64,000 nucleotides of DNA from Seriola aureovittata (GCF_021018895.1 NC_079364.1:2784401-2848400); one strand, 5' to 3'. Counted from the stretch's first letter, positions 11,421 to 23,901 are shown. Program-made: numbers and translations. The notes: a model not told the origin generated them from the sequence alone.

Positions 11421-14044
11421 GTGATGGAAACTAAACTCAGTGTCTTCTTAATTGTTGGTCGAGTAGTCGTACTGTAGTCTAATACGACAGCTCTAAAATA
11501 AATCCCACTTGTAACTTTCACAAAGCTCACAAGATGTTGATTCTGTTCTTACGGCCATGTTGGATGACTTCAGGCTGAAAACAGAGAGCTGACACAAACT
11601 CTTGGAAAAAGAAAAGAAGACACAAGTTTGCTCAAAGAGATTTGAGTGTCTCTGAATTATGAAGAAAATGTTGTCACGTGTCACACAAGGCTGCCGTACA
11701 ACAAAGGAGGGAAAAGCATTCTGTTCATAGCAGCGAATGATAATGTGTGGGGGCCTCATTTGGTGACATTGACACCCAGAGCTGTGTGCCTTTCTTTTTT
11801 GGAAGGTAATATAACGCTGCTGGGTAGGAGCGGGTGTTTACATCACACACTGCTGCACATAATGTCGGCCTCCAGGCCTATCTCTCCAGTGATTGAGCTG
11901 TTTCACTCCAAGGCCTGAAGTTTGGAATGACGGGCAGAGGGAAACCAGCGTCGAAGGCAGATGCTAAAACTGCGATAAGACCAACAAGGGCAGGGCAGAT
12001 GCATTAATGGAACCGTATCAAGAAAAAAAAGAAAATAGCTCGTGGCACTTGCAGGGATGATTTGGAGCTCAGTACGAGCAGAAATGACCTTCAAATAGAT
12101 AAAGACAAATTTGCACCTCAGTTTTTTTTACCCTTATTTTACATGAGTTCTCATTACGCCTTGCTGCAAAACACTGTCCCCTGAAGCGTGTATTATCTCC
12201 AGCTTGTCCAGTTGTGGCTCACGGTTACTACCTTTATTTATTTTCCATTTAGCTGTAGAACAAAAATGCTCCTTCAAAAGCAGCCTGCTTGAACCCCAAA
12301 AAAAAAAACAAAAAAAAAAAGATCCTGATTTGCTTCTCGCTAAAACATATTTCACCCCCCCTCCGCGTGTGAAAACGCAACCCTAGAGAGCTTCCTTTAG
12401 AGAGAGAAACTTTCTTTCTTGTTATTTCTAGTCATGTGTAGTTCAATATTACAATCATCACACATTATGCTACTCTGCTGCGCCGAGCCAGGACTGCACA
12501 CAAAGCAGGAAGCGCCTAAACCTGCTCTGGGATTAAAAGCAAGCTTTGCATAGCTAAACAGTGAGATCCCTTGAAGCTGCCAGTCTTTTCAGTGTGCCAG
12601 CCTCATAAATCAATACTAACATCAAATGTGACAGCTATAGATTTAACAACTTCGCCTGGATCTCAAAGACGAAAGTTGACTTCGGTGTAGTTACCTCACT
12701 TTCGTCTGCGGCGCCTCGCCCCAGCAAGATGCTATTGACTGTGTTGACTCAGTGTGAAGTGGAATTGCTATTCTTTCCTTAATCTTAGCTCTCTGCTGTT
12801 TTCTGAAATCATCAGCACTTATGGCACCTGCTTCTTAGGCTCCGGGGCTCTTAGTTAATATTATAAACACGTTATCTATTGGAAATCTCTTTCACACGCT
12901 CTTGCTCTCTCTCTCTCCCTCTTTCCCCGAACTTGAATCATCCTGTAATAAATACGGTGAGAGGGAACAGTCCAGCGGGAGGAGATGGAGGAGAGCAGGA
13001 AGAGATTACTCGAGCTGCTTGTAGAATTTTAAAGATCCATTATCTCAAACTGGCCTGATTTAATAAGCACTAGGGGACACTGGAGTATTAAATCTATCTG
13101 TGCTTTAATGAAAAATTCACCTAAATTATGTCGTTCTCAACTGAAAGTCTTCTTCTGGTTCAACATCATACTGCATGAATAAGTCGAGGTACATCAGGCT
13201 ATAGGAGACACACAGACATGAGAAATCTCCGCATCTGAGAAAAATGACTGATTTTCGTTGCTGATTCAGCCGAGTTGACGCATAAATGATTTTTTAAGGA
13301 TGTGTTTTTTTTTCATGTGTCTGTGTCAGCAAAGGTGGGGGGGGGGGGCATAAAATAATTGCCCCAATCTTTTATGGTTGCCTGTGAGGAATCTTTAATT
13401 TCTTTGCATCATTGACAAATCGTGCATCTCGTAGACTGTGAAACATTTAAATCATACACTTGTCAGACGAGCACTTCCTCGCTGGCTGGTGCGCTGTCAC
13501 GTCTTTTTCTTGCCTTATTCTTTCTTTGCCTTCAAATCCACGATATTACTGCAGAAGAGTGGACTGACTGTACGCCCACACTCCTCTGCATAAATGAAAT
13601 AGTCCTGTTTTTAAGCCCCGTAGCTGACAGCTCATAAGCATGTGAATTTGCATCACAGGGCTGCATCCAAGTAAAGGGCGTAACGTGCCATTTGAGAAGC
13701 GGCAGTTACTCAAATGTTGCTGTTTAAAGTAGGAATAAAAAAACAATTTATCATCAAAACACTTTTAAAACAAAACAGTTTACTTTTTTGTTGTCACTTG
13801 CGGCAGTGTATGGAAGTCCAGGGATGCCAGTGTTAAAATGGTTTCAATCAAATTATAATGTCACATTGTCCATTTGTGTGAGCTTGGATGTTTTGGACGA
13901 GACGTGAGATGGACCTACCCGACCCAAACCAAAATGGACAGGAGGACAGTCAAACCTGGTCAGAACAGACAAGGATAATTCAACATAATTCAAAAATATG
14001 GTTGCCCAAATAGAGAGAGGACAATGGCAGTAGCATGATTCACC
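11421..14044. other. Unassigned non-coding stretch
   Basis: No gene recognised. It contains A runs at 12298-12320, a G run near 13336-13348, and a 10 bp inverted repeat AGACGAAAGT / ACTTTCGTCT (12667-12676 and 12698-12707). The part at about 12780-13130 has the mixed, indel-free look of a possible conserved non-coding element, which I cannot test here. Confidence 0.4.
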
Positions 14045-14265
14045 ACCAATTTAAGATAATATATTCCTTTATTAGTGCCACAGTGGGGAAATGTGCAGTG
14101 TTGCAGCAGCAAATTGGACAGAAAAGCTGCAAAATGTCAATGTAAAATACTAGATGAATAGTAGACATTAATATAATATGTACAATTACATATTTAAATA
14201 TAACCAAAAATGTGTTTACAATCAGGTAAAACAACAACAACAATAATAATATTACATTACAATTT
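14045..14265. repeat. Dispersed fish repeat fragment
   Basis: TATTCCTTTATTAGTGCCAC followed by GTGGGGAAATGTGCAGTGTT, GCAGCAAATTGGACAG and an A/T-rich tail resembles a widespread fish repeat with a TTTATT-CCCACA-GGGGAAATTTGCAGTGTT pattern, as recalled. There is no second copy in the window and no target duplication identified. It could be the end of a non-LTR element. Confidence 0.45.
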
Positions 14266-14355
14266 TTCCTGCACTTTATTATTCAAACTCTCCATCTTCA
14301 TCAAAAAAAGACACTTCTTCTCTGATGATTATGATGCACTTCCTGTCTAATCCCA

Positions 14356-14425
14356 ATACCCAAGTGGGTATTAGAGACAATTAGAGACAGTACCTGCAGT
14401 GTCTTTAATTGTCCCACTTGGGTAT
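14356..14425. repeat. Compact 70 nt hairpin
   Basis: ATACCCAAGTGGG (14356-14368) pairs with CCCACTTGGGTAT (14413-14425), and the inner GACAATTAGAGACA (14376-14389) pairs with TGTCTTTAATTGTC (14400-14413) with one mismatch. A 7 nt bulge separates the two stems on the left side, and the loop is about 10 nt. The size and shape are within range of a precursor microRNA or of a small inverted-terminus remnant. Transcription is unknown. Confidence 0.6.
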
Positions 14426-16281
14426 CGACAGACCAATTGGACCGATAGCGGCTAACATGCATGCAATGCTAACAGCAGATTAGCACAGATTAAAATAGCT
14501 TCGTAGCCAAAAGCAAGACATGACAGTAATGTTACGTAACTTCAGCCTCCTGTGGCTGAAATGGGAATTACAACAACAAATCCTGACATTAAAAAAAATA
14601 CATCACCTATAGCAAAACTTTTTCTTTTCCACCTGTTTTCAAATATAAAAACAAAATAGCAGGGAACTGTAGAGAGGTTCTTACGTCTATATATGACTAT
14701 CATTGCATCTTGATAATATTTTACTATGTTTGATGTGTACAGTACGTGTAAATCATCTTGTCTGTGGTTGTGATACATTCATACCCCTGAGTCTCTTCTT
14801 CAGGAGCCAGAATGAGATGTGATTTTCTATTTATTATCTAGAAACCTGCTACAGCCTCCGTGTCTTCTTTACCTGCCAGCAAAGTGAGTCTACTCTCCAG
14901 ATTGCACGGAGCCTGTTTCAGCCTGTAATGGGTTTAGAGGACATCCTAGCAGTGTAGCCAGTAGCTGCATCACAGACTTTGAACTATCTAATCAAAAACA
15001 TCCAGTTGTCTTTAACCTCGAGACCTGCCTCTCTGAAGTACGTCGGCTCTGTTTCCTCATGTGCAGGATTACATACAGCTCACAAAAGAGGAGGAAGGTG
15101 TCACATCCATTTTTGTCCTGGAAACTTGAACTTGCTTGTGAGCCGTCCTGTACTTCCCTGCATATTGTATTTATTTATTTATTTATTTATTTCTGTTGAA
15201 CAGTTATGAGTTGTAACCACTCCTGAGATATTCAAAGCCCTGCCACTCGAATACTGATGCCTCATCTGCCCAATAAGCTGTGAATGAAACAAAAGTGACA
15301 CTTCATCTTCTGGTACATGAATTTCCTCTATTCGTTTTATCTGTTTATGATTCCCCATACACTTCTTTTGATGCTGGTAATAGAGGGCTAAGCTTCCTTC
15401 ATCCCAATTCATCTCTCAGCTCGGATATACAAAATTATTGCAACATATTTTATCAGGTTGGCGTCCATTATTACAGGGAAACAGGGAGTTATTTAAACCC
15501 CCCTGATGGTGTATACGCTTAGATTGAATAGTCAGGGTTTTACCACCATGGCTATATTTCATGAGTGAAATTACATTGAACTGCTGTAATGTTATTACGT
15601 CCGCTCTGATTGCCTTGACTTGCTGAAGTGCACTTAAATCAACTGCAGCTTTTATATAGATAATTCAAAAAAAAAACCAAAACTCATGCATGAGAAAGTG
15701 TGCTTTATTATTATTTTTTAATTTCTTTGGTTATCAGTGTTTCATTTCCACACTTATTATTTTTCTTTATTACGAAGCTAATTAAAGCCAGATAATGTCA
15801 CAATGGGTGAGAGAATTCAAATGTTAATGGACAAATCTTTGGAACAGACCAACTGTATGATGCAGAAAATGACAAGGGAAATAAGAATAAATTAAAGCGG
15901 CCCCCATGAGTGGGCTGGTGTTTGTGTGTGAGTTGTAGAATGACAAAGAGAAACGGACAGATTGTCCATGGTGAGTTACTTACTCTAACACTCACACACA
16001 GCTTCGCTTAAGCAGTTGGATCTGAATAATCTGGAATGATTAAAACGTCTCGGAGAGATAATCTGAAATAATGAATGTAATAACGTGTGAGGCGCAGGGC
16101 TGAGGGCACTGAGGGCACTGAGGTCACGTCCTCTGTAGTTATTTATGAGACTTTCCTCCTGTGAAAAATGAGCCCACAGGTCGTTTGTGCAGCAGCTTAT
16201 TATGACCCATATTTACGTTTTGTTGCTAGGCGATGATAGTGGTCGTAGTAATTATGACAGGAGCAAAGAGGAAGTGACGTA
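14426..16281. other. Unassigned non-coding stretch
   Basis: No gene or element recognised. It includes a (TTTA)n run at about 15167-15192. Open frames of 76-80 codons are unremarkable. Confidence 0.45.
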
Positions 16282-16494
16282 GTATAAAGTAGGGATCGAC
16301 CGATTATCGGCCGGGCCGATTATCGCCGCCGATATTCAGCATTTTGACGCATATCGGCATCGGCCTTTTTTAAAATTCGACAGCCGATAAGAGATCAATT
16401 TAAAACTGGGTTGTTTTGGCTCTGATGCAGCCGCGCCTCTCTGTCTGCTGTCACTACTCTGTCGCCAGCATTGTCCCACCCACAGCACCATCTG

Positions 16495-16611
16495 ATTGGT
16501 TACAAGCAGAGCCACGGTAACAGCCAATCAGCAGTGTAAGCTGTGCATGAACAGTCCTTACACACACGGTGGAGAAGGTCCGGAGAGCAAATACTTGTTT
16601 TGAAGGTAAGT
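16495..16611 (+). promoter_or_regulatory. Promoter-like block inside the hAT element
   Basis: An ATTGG at 16495-16499 (inverted CCAAT) and a CCAAT at 16524-16528 lie about 80 nt upstream of a good splice donor, G|GTAAGT, at 16605-16611. The arrangement resembles a TATA-less promoter with a short first exon, perhaps left over from an autonomous ancestor's transposase gene. No TATA box or initiator can be assigned with confidence. Confidence 0.35.
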
Positions 16612-17211
16612 TAAGGCAGCAGAGTTTCCCGAAATTGTAATAAAAATCCCAGTCCTCTACAACTCACAACTACTAGTAAGATTACTGTGAGCCCATTAAC
16701 GTTATATAAACATAAGCGGCAGCTCTGCTGCTCGCAGTCCCTCCAGACGTGCCTGTTAATCACTTGAAACAAGGTTGCTGATAATATCGATATGTCCGGT
16801 TTTATTGCAGGGAAGCCCGTCGAGGTGAAGGCTGGTTAGCTTTTAGCGTAACGTTAACCCATCGGTCCGCGGCTCTAGATGCTCAGCAGACTGTAGCAAT
16901 GGGGAGACTGTCTGTTATGGTAGAGAATAGTGTGTGTTTGTGTGGAAGTCACATGAGAAACTCTACAACTCACGACTACTAACGTTACTGTGAGGCCCAA
17001 TACGTTGGCGGCAGCTGTCTGTTCCTACGATAAACACTGATTATTAAAGTGAAGATGCTTTAGGCTATTTAGTGTTTAATCCCTTGAAACAAGGTTACTG
17101 ATAATATTGATACTGAAATAGTTATAAAAGTAAGAAGTGTGTGTGAGAAAGAGAGACACAGAGAGAGAGAGAGATTGCAGGGAAGCACGTTGAGGGGATG
17201 GCTAGTGAATA

Positions 17212-17214
17212 GTG

Positions 17215-17250
<36 letters not shown>

Positions 17251-17260
17251 TGTGTTTGTG
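17212..17260. repeat. Interrupted (TG)n microsatellite
   Basis: Alternating TG with a few TTTG interruptions within the second copy of the hAT element's internal duplication. The corresponding part of the first copy (near 16930-16943) is much shorter, so the tract has expanded after the duplication. Confidence 0.9.
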
Positions 17261-18072
17261 TAAGCCACATGAGAAGCTGCAGAAACTGACAGCAAGTACC
17301 TGTCTGAGAGAAAACTGTAGGGCAATAATGGCTGTTTAACTACCAAGTACTTTACCTTTTTCTGTGTTGATTGAGAGATCCCAAGCAGCAGAAAATGACA
17401 TATTGTTAGATGAAGTGTGTCCTGAAGCTGTATTTGATAGTTTCTTGTAGAGAGGAGCAGGATATTGCTGTTCAAGACTTAAGACATAATGTAACTGCAT
17501 CATAAAGCCTACATGAACTGCATTCTTCAAACTGCAAACTTCAGGGAACTATTTATTTATTTATTTAAATTTTCAGTTAACTTTATAAGAGATGCTGCTG
17601 ACCCTGGGAACTCCTTGCACTTTTTGTTTTTGTTTGAACTTAAAACAAAGATAAGTGAAAGATTAACATTTCAGTTATATTGAAATTTTGGAAAACTTTA
17701 TTTACTGTAGAAAACTTTAGTGAGCTATTTATTTGTTTAAGTTTTCATTTAACTTTATAAGACATGCTGCTGAGCCTGGGAGCTCCCTGCATTTTTTGTT
17801 AGAATTTTAAAACAAAGATATCTATTGTCTAAGAAAAAAAAAACTTTAACATGTTGCAAATCTGAAAAGCTGTTAAATAAACATATGATTAAAGGCATTT
17901 GAACAAAGTTAAGAGGAATTTTTCCATTATTCAAAATTTTCACGCCAATATTTTCCCTTTTATTGCAAATAAATATCGGCTCCAAATATCGGTTATCGGC
18001 CTCCTTGACGACTAATAATCGGTATCGGTATCGGCCCTGAAAAAACCATATCGGTCGATCTCTAGTATAAAG

Positions 18073-20283
18073 AGAGACAAAGTTCGCGTCAGGAGGAGGT
18101 GGTGGTGGGTGGATGAATATGTTATAATATAATCAGATGATTTCATTTTTTTGACTCTATAAGTTTGACCCTGGTTAGTTTGACTTGCTGAGAATACGTT
18201 ATACTACATGTTATTGTCTCAGTCAGAGACACTTAAAGCCAGGAACTGACCATCCTCTCTCTCACACATAATGTTATAATACGATCAGTTGTAGCTGTGA
18301 ACGTACAATACATGAACATTGGATCGTAGCAAGCTGCAGTCACATGAAACGAGGCTGGGAGTTGTGGCAGTGATAGTGAGAGGCGAGGCTTTATTTATAC
18401 CAGCGTGGCACACTAAATATGACTGGATGTTACCAGGCAGCTGGAAGGTGAATAAATGATGCAGCCATGAGCCTGGGACACTCTGCATGCATCAGAGAGC
18501 TCGTGCCAATCAGCTGAAGTTGGTGTGATGCAAAGCTTCACATCCTCCGGTGAGCAGGTAAACAAATATCATTAACAAGAGATTCATTTTTGGCCTGAGT
18601 GTGGTGTGAGAAAACACTGTGGTGAAACACCCATGAGATTTTTGATCCTGCGTTTTTCTTTTCCATTTATGAAGCACCAGCCTGTCTCCACATCCGCACT
18701 GGGGTTTGGTTTTGGCAACAAAAGGGCTGTTAAGGTCAGGGGGAAGAAACAACACCTGTTGTGTGAAGTCACTGTGAATGTTTTCTTTAATAAAATCAGA
18801 CTGTAATCTTTGTCAAACCTTAACCGAGGGCTGGGAGTCCCTCAACATAAGCATAAACAGTAAGATCAGATGTTGTATGTGTGTTTTAATACATTCAAAT
18901 CAACTTGCCCAAATTACAACATTGTGTCACCGTGTTAACAGAAAACTTCAAGCGTTTTCTGTTGTTGCGAGTTAGTAGTAATATAAACCTAATCCAGGGT
19001 CGGCTTGACAGTTCACTCCTAACCTTGAAAACACCATTAACAAAACAGTCTCCACTCATCTCTGTTGCGCTGCTTCAGAACAATGAGCCTTTTTTTTAGA
19101 ACTGGTCACAGCAGGAAAAGCACAGGTATTTCTTTAACAGGTATTTCTACACACATTAACAGTGGCTCCATTTTGACAACGAGCCAGCGTGCACAACAAC
19201 AACAACAACAAAAACACCGGCAGCTAAATGGAATTCAGCCACGATCAACTTTATCATGTACACCTGCGCTTTTTCGCTGCCACTTATCTTTCTGTGCATT
19301 GATTCATTTAAAGCCTTTGGAGAAAAAAACGTTATTATTAAAAAGAGGAAAGTGGTGATCAGCTGAATGAAAATATATTCAGCTTCATCAAAAGTCAAAG
19401 TCTTTCCTCGTGTTAGACGAGCTGTTTTCACAGAGCACTGTAGGTTATAAGCTTAATTTAAGGTTGTTCCATATTATCATGTCTCTGTTTAACCTTGGGC
19501 CTTCGTTTACAGTCATGCTGAGTAACACTTAGAAATATAGAAAATATTAAAATACAAGGTTTAATTAAAGATACAAGGTACAGATCCAAAAGACAGATCA
19601 GTTAAATCAGGTGCAAACAGAAGGTGAGCTGGTTGTGATCACAGATTTAAACTGAACAAGACTTTATGGTGCATTATGAAGCGTTCCAGGTGGTCGGAGC
19701 ATAGAAACCGAAAGCGTATGATGATTGGCCGTGTGACAAAACCTCACGACAATAGCACTCGTAACCTAGCAACACCTCACCGCTCTGTGTATACTTGTCG
19801 GAGATATCAGACAGCCATAACCTAGCAACACGTCAGATTCACTCGTTTAGACGATGTGAAAGTCTGAAAGAAGCAGGAGCATCCCAGAGCAAAACTTCTG
19901 ACATTTACCTGCTGTGACCTTTTTGAAAAGAGGAAAGAAGAAGAAGAAGAAGAAATTAAATAAACACAGGGAAACAAGCAGATGGGTTATTATGAAGGAG
20001 AGGATCTGTTGAAAACCCTGAAATATCCTGCAAAACAAATCCTGCATCACTTTTATGGATGAGTAGGACAAATGACTTGTACTCAGAATGAATCAAAGAT
20101 CAACTCTCTTCACCGTGTTTTCATACTGTGGGTGTTTTCAACAAACTACACCATTGATCGTTCAATTTAACACAATCTCTCCTTGACTTTTGAGTGAATA
20201 CTTTTTTTAAAGACTGTTGTGATTGTGTCAGTGTTAAATTAATTAAACATAACCATAAACAAGCTGAAAGGCTGTTGTCACTA
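18073..20283. other. Unassigned non-coding stretch with two X-box-like motifs
   Basis: No gene recognised. GTAACCTAGCAAC (19761-19773) and ATAACCTAGCAAC (19817-19829) resemble RFX X-box sites and recur 56 bp apart; the surrounding block (about 19680-19860) may be part of an old dispersed repeat. Short (AAC)n at 19195-19212 and (GAA)n near 19936-19955 are also present. Confidence 0.4.
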
Positions 20284-20512
20284 CAAGTGGATGTTTTTTT
20301 TTTTTAAGTATATTTTTTTGGCTTTTTATGCCTTTATTGACAGCACAGTAGAGAGAGACAGGAAATGGGGAGGCAGAGAGAGAGGGAATGACATGCAGTA
20401 AAGGGCGATGTGGGATTTGAACCGGGGCCGACTGCAGCGAGGACTGTAGCCTCTACTTATGGGGCGCCTGCTCAACCCACTGCGCCACTCGACGCCCCCA
20501 AGTGGATGTTTT
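20284..20512. repeat. 14 bp target-site duplication of SINE
   Basis: CAAGTGGATGTTTT at 20284-20297 is repeated exactly at 20499-20512, flanking the SINE. A duplication of this length is typical of LINE-driven target-primed insertion. Confidence 0.9.
20298..20498 (-). mobile_element. tRNA-derived SINE, full length
   Basis: On the minus strand it starts with GGGGCGTCGAG, then an A-box TGGCGCAGTGG (RC at 20477-20487) and a B-box GGTTCAAATCC (RC at 20413-20423), both matching the pol III consensus closely. The body is rich in CTCTCT, and the 3' end has AATAAAGGCATAAAAAGCC before an A-rich tail (T-rich on the plus strand at 20298-20320). The exact flanking duplications show an intact insertion. 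The head is tRNA-like but the element is not a functional tRNA, because the cloverleaf and acceptor stem are not preserved. Confidence 0.9.
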
Positions 20513-23500
20513 GGTGAACAACAGTCCACTGATATGTTCAGTATCCACGTGTTGCTACATATGTAAATCAGCAACATATCCTCCTTATGTTTATTATAAA
20601 ACATAATCCAGGCGCAATTATCTTTCCTTCAAAACACTAAATGAATTGTATTATATTTATTTCCACCCGGTGAGCCAGCACTCATCCCTTCTTCCTGTCC
20701 GCTGGAAACACAGCTGTTGTGTTGTGAGTATTTGTAGCAATGTTGTTTTGTCTTATTTGCATGTGTTTTCCTAAGTTGCAGTGCGCTGAGCTCTCAGGGC
20801 CACGGTAAAAAAAACAAAACAGATTTGTGTTTGAACAATCAAAACATTTTTAAAAGACTTTATATTTCCAAAATCATCCCGCAGCTCCCAAGAAAAAAAA
20901 AAAAAAATCATGATGAATGGCCTGTCTAAAAGAATTAACATATTTTTGTTGCAGAAATGTATTTGTTTTTCATCTTTCTCATCTTGTTAACAACCTTGTG
21001 ACCCCTCCTGATCCCCCATGTTGGGAACTTGCAAGTAATTGGAATTATTCAAATTGAATTCTGGCTTTTTTTTCCTTTTTTTTTTTTCTTTATAAATTAG
21101 TACCAAATAAAATCTCCCCAGGAACCTTTTTGGAAATTATTAAAAAATTATTTTTGAACATAAACAGACCAAGTGTTAGCAGAATGGCTGCTTCATTGGT
21201 AAACTGTTGTACAACTATTACTAGAATTAAATCTATAAGGATAATAAAAATAAAAGTGATTTTGCCAGGTGTTTATTTTTCTTGCTGTTTGTGCCACTGA
21301 CATTCAGTAAAAAAGCTCTTGGTGACAAAGCTGTTGGAATAACACACCAAAGGTTGCACCTGACAGCAGCACGCCAGTGTCAGCACCTCAGTGTAAAGAC
21401 TCTCTCAGGTCTTGTTGTATAATTAGTTTGGGGGTTAATTGTGTGTATCTACAGCTGAATCTGCTGTAACAAGCAGGTACTCTGGTAAAATGGCACGTGG
21501 GAGTAATGAGTCATCATTCAGATGCACTTTAAAAATCATTTGAAGGACATTTTCTGTTTCCTGTTGTTGACTATAGGACACAAACATCAGGACAAGGACT
21601 GGAATAAGACTGGAGTAATCCGTTTGGCTGAACATTTGTCATTTTGAAATGGTCTGAAAACTAATTAGTGAGCACTGTTCACAACAAGGAGGTAGACTGG
21701 ATCCTCAGTCCACATAATGTCTCGGTCGGAGGGATATCTGTGGGATATGGAAGTCGTCTTTCTATGTACAACAGGATTCTCCAGGGAAAATGGTGAGAAG
21801 AGTAGAGAAGGGCCGTCCTTGGCCCAGACCCCGGTCATCGATAGTCAGAGCAATCTGTAAAAGATGATACCAAGAGGAGCTGTGTCTTTAGTCAAGGCCA
21901 GGAAAGCAATAAAATCAAATTAAACAGGGTCCATCTTTGTTTTCCATCATCAGAATACTTTTCTACTTAGATTTAAGTCTCATTTTTCTGTTCCACGGCA
22001 CAATATGATCATAATAATATAATAATATACCTATTGAGACTCCAGAGGCGCAATGTTCAATATCAAAGACCCAACAATAACTTAACCAGTGGCTTTGATG
22101 CCGGGCCCAGTATTTTACTCTCCAGCTAAAAAACCAAATGAAACAGCAACATGTTCAGCACAATATTATTTCACAGTGTTTTGAAAACGTACTTTGACTT
22201 CACTAATGAGTCTCTGATCCAATTAGCTGAGTTACTGCTGCTCTTTTGAAAATGTGGCTTTATTATCTGTCACTTCACTTTCAATGCAAGATGTCAAGTT
22301 ATTTTTTAATAAACTTCCTAATAAAGCAGAGATAGTGATGCAAGTACAGTTAAGAACAACAACATCAACATGGTCATTTTTTAATAAATCGAGGCAACTA
22401 CTGACAAATGTGGAAACATGTCGGTGTCATCCTCAAATGTTATTTTATAATACATTCATAAAACTTCATACACTATTTTAATTCATCTGCATTATGTTAA
22501 AATTACAGTTGTATTAAGGACAGTGTGCTACGGTTGATTAGAGCAGGCGACGGTGCCATAAGGCTTGAAGTATAAGGGACGACGTGGTGTGAATTAAGAA
22601 TACAAGTCTGTGAGGTGTGAATCAAAACAAGGACATGTTGAAATTTACAGCTCTTGAAATTGACACTTAATTGAATGTTTCCCTGACTCCTGGATCTGTG
22701 AACACACTGTTTTAAGTCTCAAAGAGGCGACTTTCTGTAAACAGAGCATGAGTCAGAATAGATCTCATAACTCTGAGCTAAGCGGTCGTTTCAGTAAGTG
22801 GTATGTTTTACCGCAGTGAGATCATCCCGTCTCTGCACTGTATAAATTCTGATAGCCTATTGGATGATAGTCACCATGTTGAAGTAATGTAGTTAATACA
22901 GTAGATTATAGCTCGGGGACTTTGACAGTGCCTGGGAGAGATGTGGTTCACAGACTCCACCAACTTTACTGAGTGAATCATGGAAGTGTTTAATACCTTT
23001 GATAAAATAAACCGAGCAATATTTTTCACACATAAAACGTGTCTTGAGAAAACAGAGTTTGGTACCGAGGTGGTTTATTGAGCCAGTTAAGACACAAAAT
23101 CCCAAAGCTGACATTTTTTACTGAGTCTATGCGGGAGTTTGAGTGAAAGATGTCGGGAGTCCATTTGATGAAGGTAGGAAATACCATCAAAGAGACTCTA
23201 AAAGTAGATGTACTCTCCTTTGCTGTACCCTGTTCTTGCAGGAGATGGGTCTTTGAAGCTACTGTAGTAATTCTTCAGCTGTAGATGATAAAGTACGAGC
23301 ATCGTCTTGCCCCGCTCTGTTTTTATGACTTTGGTTTCATCACTGTCTTTGACTTTGTAAACTGTTTCTACTGCCGTTGTCTCTGAATGCCAAACAGCCT
23401 GAAACTGAACCCCATTAATAATATAACTCAATGGCGCCGGTTGACATTGACAGCATGGTTTGCTTGGGATCCCCAAAGATTTCCCTCAGCGCTAACGCAC

Positions 23501-23789
23501 ACACACACACTCATCATTGTTGATTCAGAGGTAGTAGTTGTGTCACACGGAGCTGCAACTATTTGTGCAAGACACAACAGCTGACAGTTGTGGCAATAAA
23601 GATGTGGCTGTGTTTTTCTAAAGGCCAAGGCCACTGTTACCAAACCAAAACTTACAAGCCAACTGTCAAATAAACACACCAACGCTAACTAAGTAGCAGG
23701 CAAGCTAACAAATTAGCCATCTAGCTGAAGCTGGAGCTAACTCTAGCTGCTCAGTGTGAGACTCTTTCTGTGTCGTGTGATTCGTGATC
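20513..23789. other. Unassigned non-coding stretch
   Basis: No gene or recognisable element. It contains A-runs and T-runs (near 20892-20907 and 21067-21091) and frames of at most 92 codons without domains. GCTAAC-rich sequence near 23680-23750 may be an outer part of the inverted-repeat element that follows. Confidence 0.45.
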
Positions 23790-23887
23790 TGTAATTATGC
23801 TCATAGTTTAATGCAAGTCAGACTGTTTCACAGAAATAAAGACCAAAAACATTAGACATGTTACCCTCAGGCTAACTCAAAACCAAT

Positions 23888-23901
23888 GTTACCATGGTAA
23901 C
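23888..23901. promoter_or_regulatory. RFX X-box palindrome, left arm
   Basis: GTTACCATGGTAAC is a perfect palindrome and matches the RFX-family X-box (two RGYAAC half-sites). Its partner is at 24407-24420. Confidence 0.5.

Larger units (their letters stand above)
16290..18064 (+). mobile_element. Complete non-autonomous hAT element
   Basis: A 1775 bp element with termini TAGGGATCGACCGAT and ATCGGTCGATCTCTA, which are inverted repeats with one mismatch, flanked by an exact 8 bp duplication. Subterminal regions at both ends are packed with ATCGG/TATCGGC motifs, as expected of transposase-binding sites. I find no transposase ORF, so it would need enzyme in trans. The interior contains two direct duplications (16657-16955 versus 16963-17275, and 17543-17690 versus 17718-17860), two CCAAT boxes and a consensus splice donor. 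The identical duplications suggest insertion was not very ancient; the orientation given is arbitrary. The hAT superfamily follows from the duplication length and termini. Confidence 0.88.
16282..18072. repeat. 8 bp target-site duplication of the hAT element
   Basis: GTATAAAG occurs at 16282-16289 and again, identically, at 18065-18072, directly flanking the inverted termini. An 8 bp duplication is the signature of hAT transposases. Confidence 0.9.

Noticed and set aside
12667..12707. 10 bp inverted repeat AGACGAAAGT / ACTTTCGTCT
   Set aside because: A single short stem with a 21 nt loop is expected by chance in 64 kb; no other feature supports it.
20411..20490. tRNA gene suggested by perfect A- and B-boxes
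   Set aside because: The boxes belong to a SINE with exact flanking duplications and a long non-tRNA body; the acceptor stem and anticodon arm do not fold as a tRNA.
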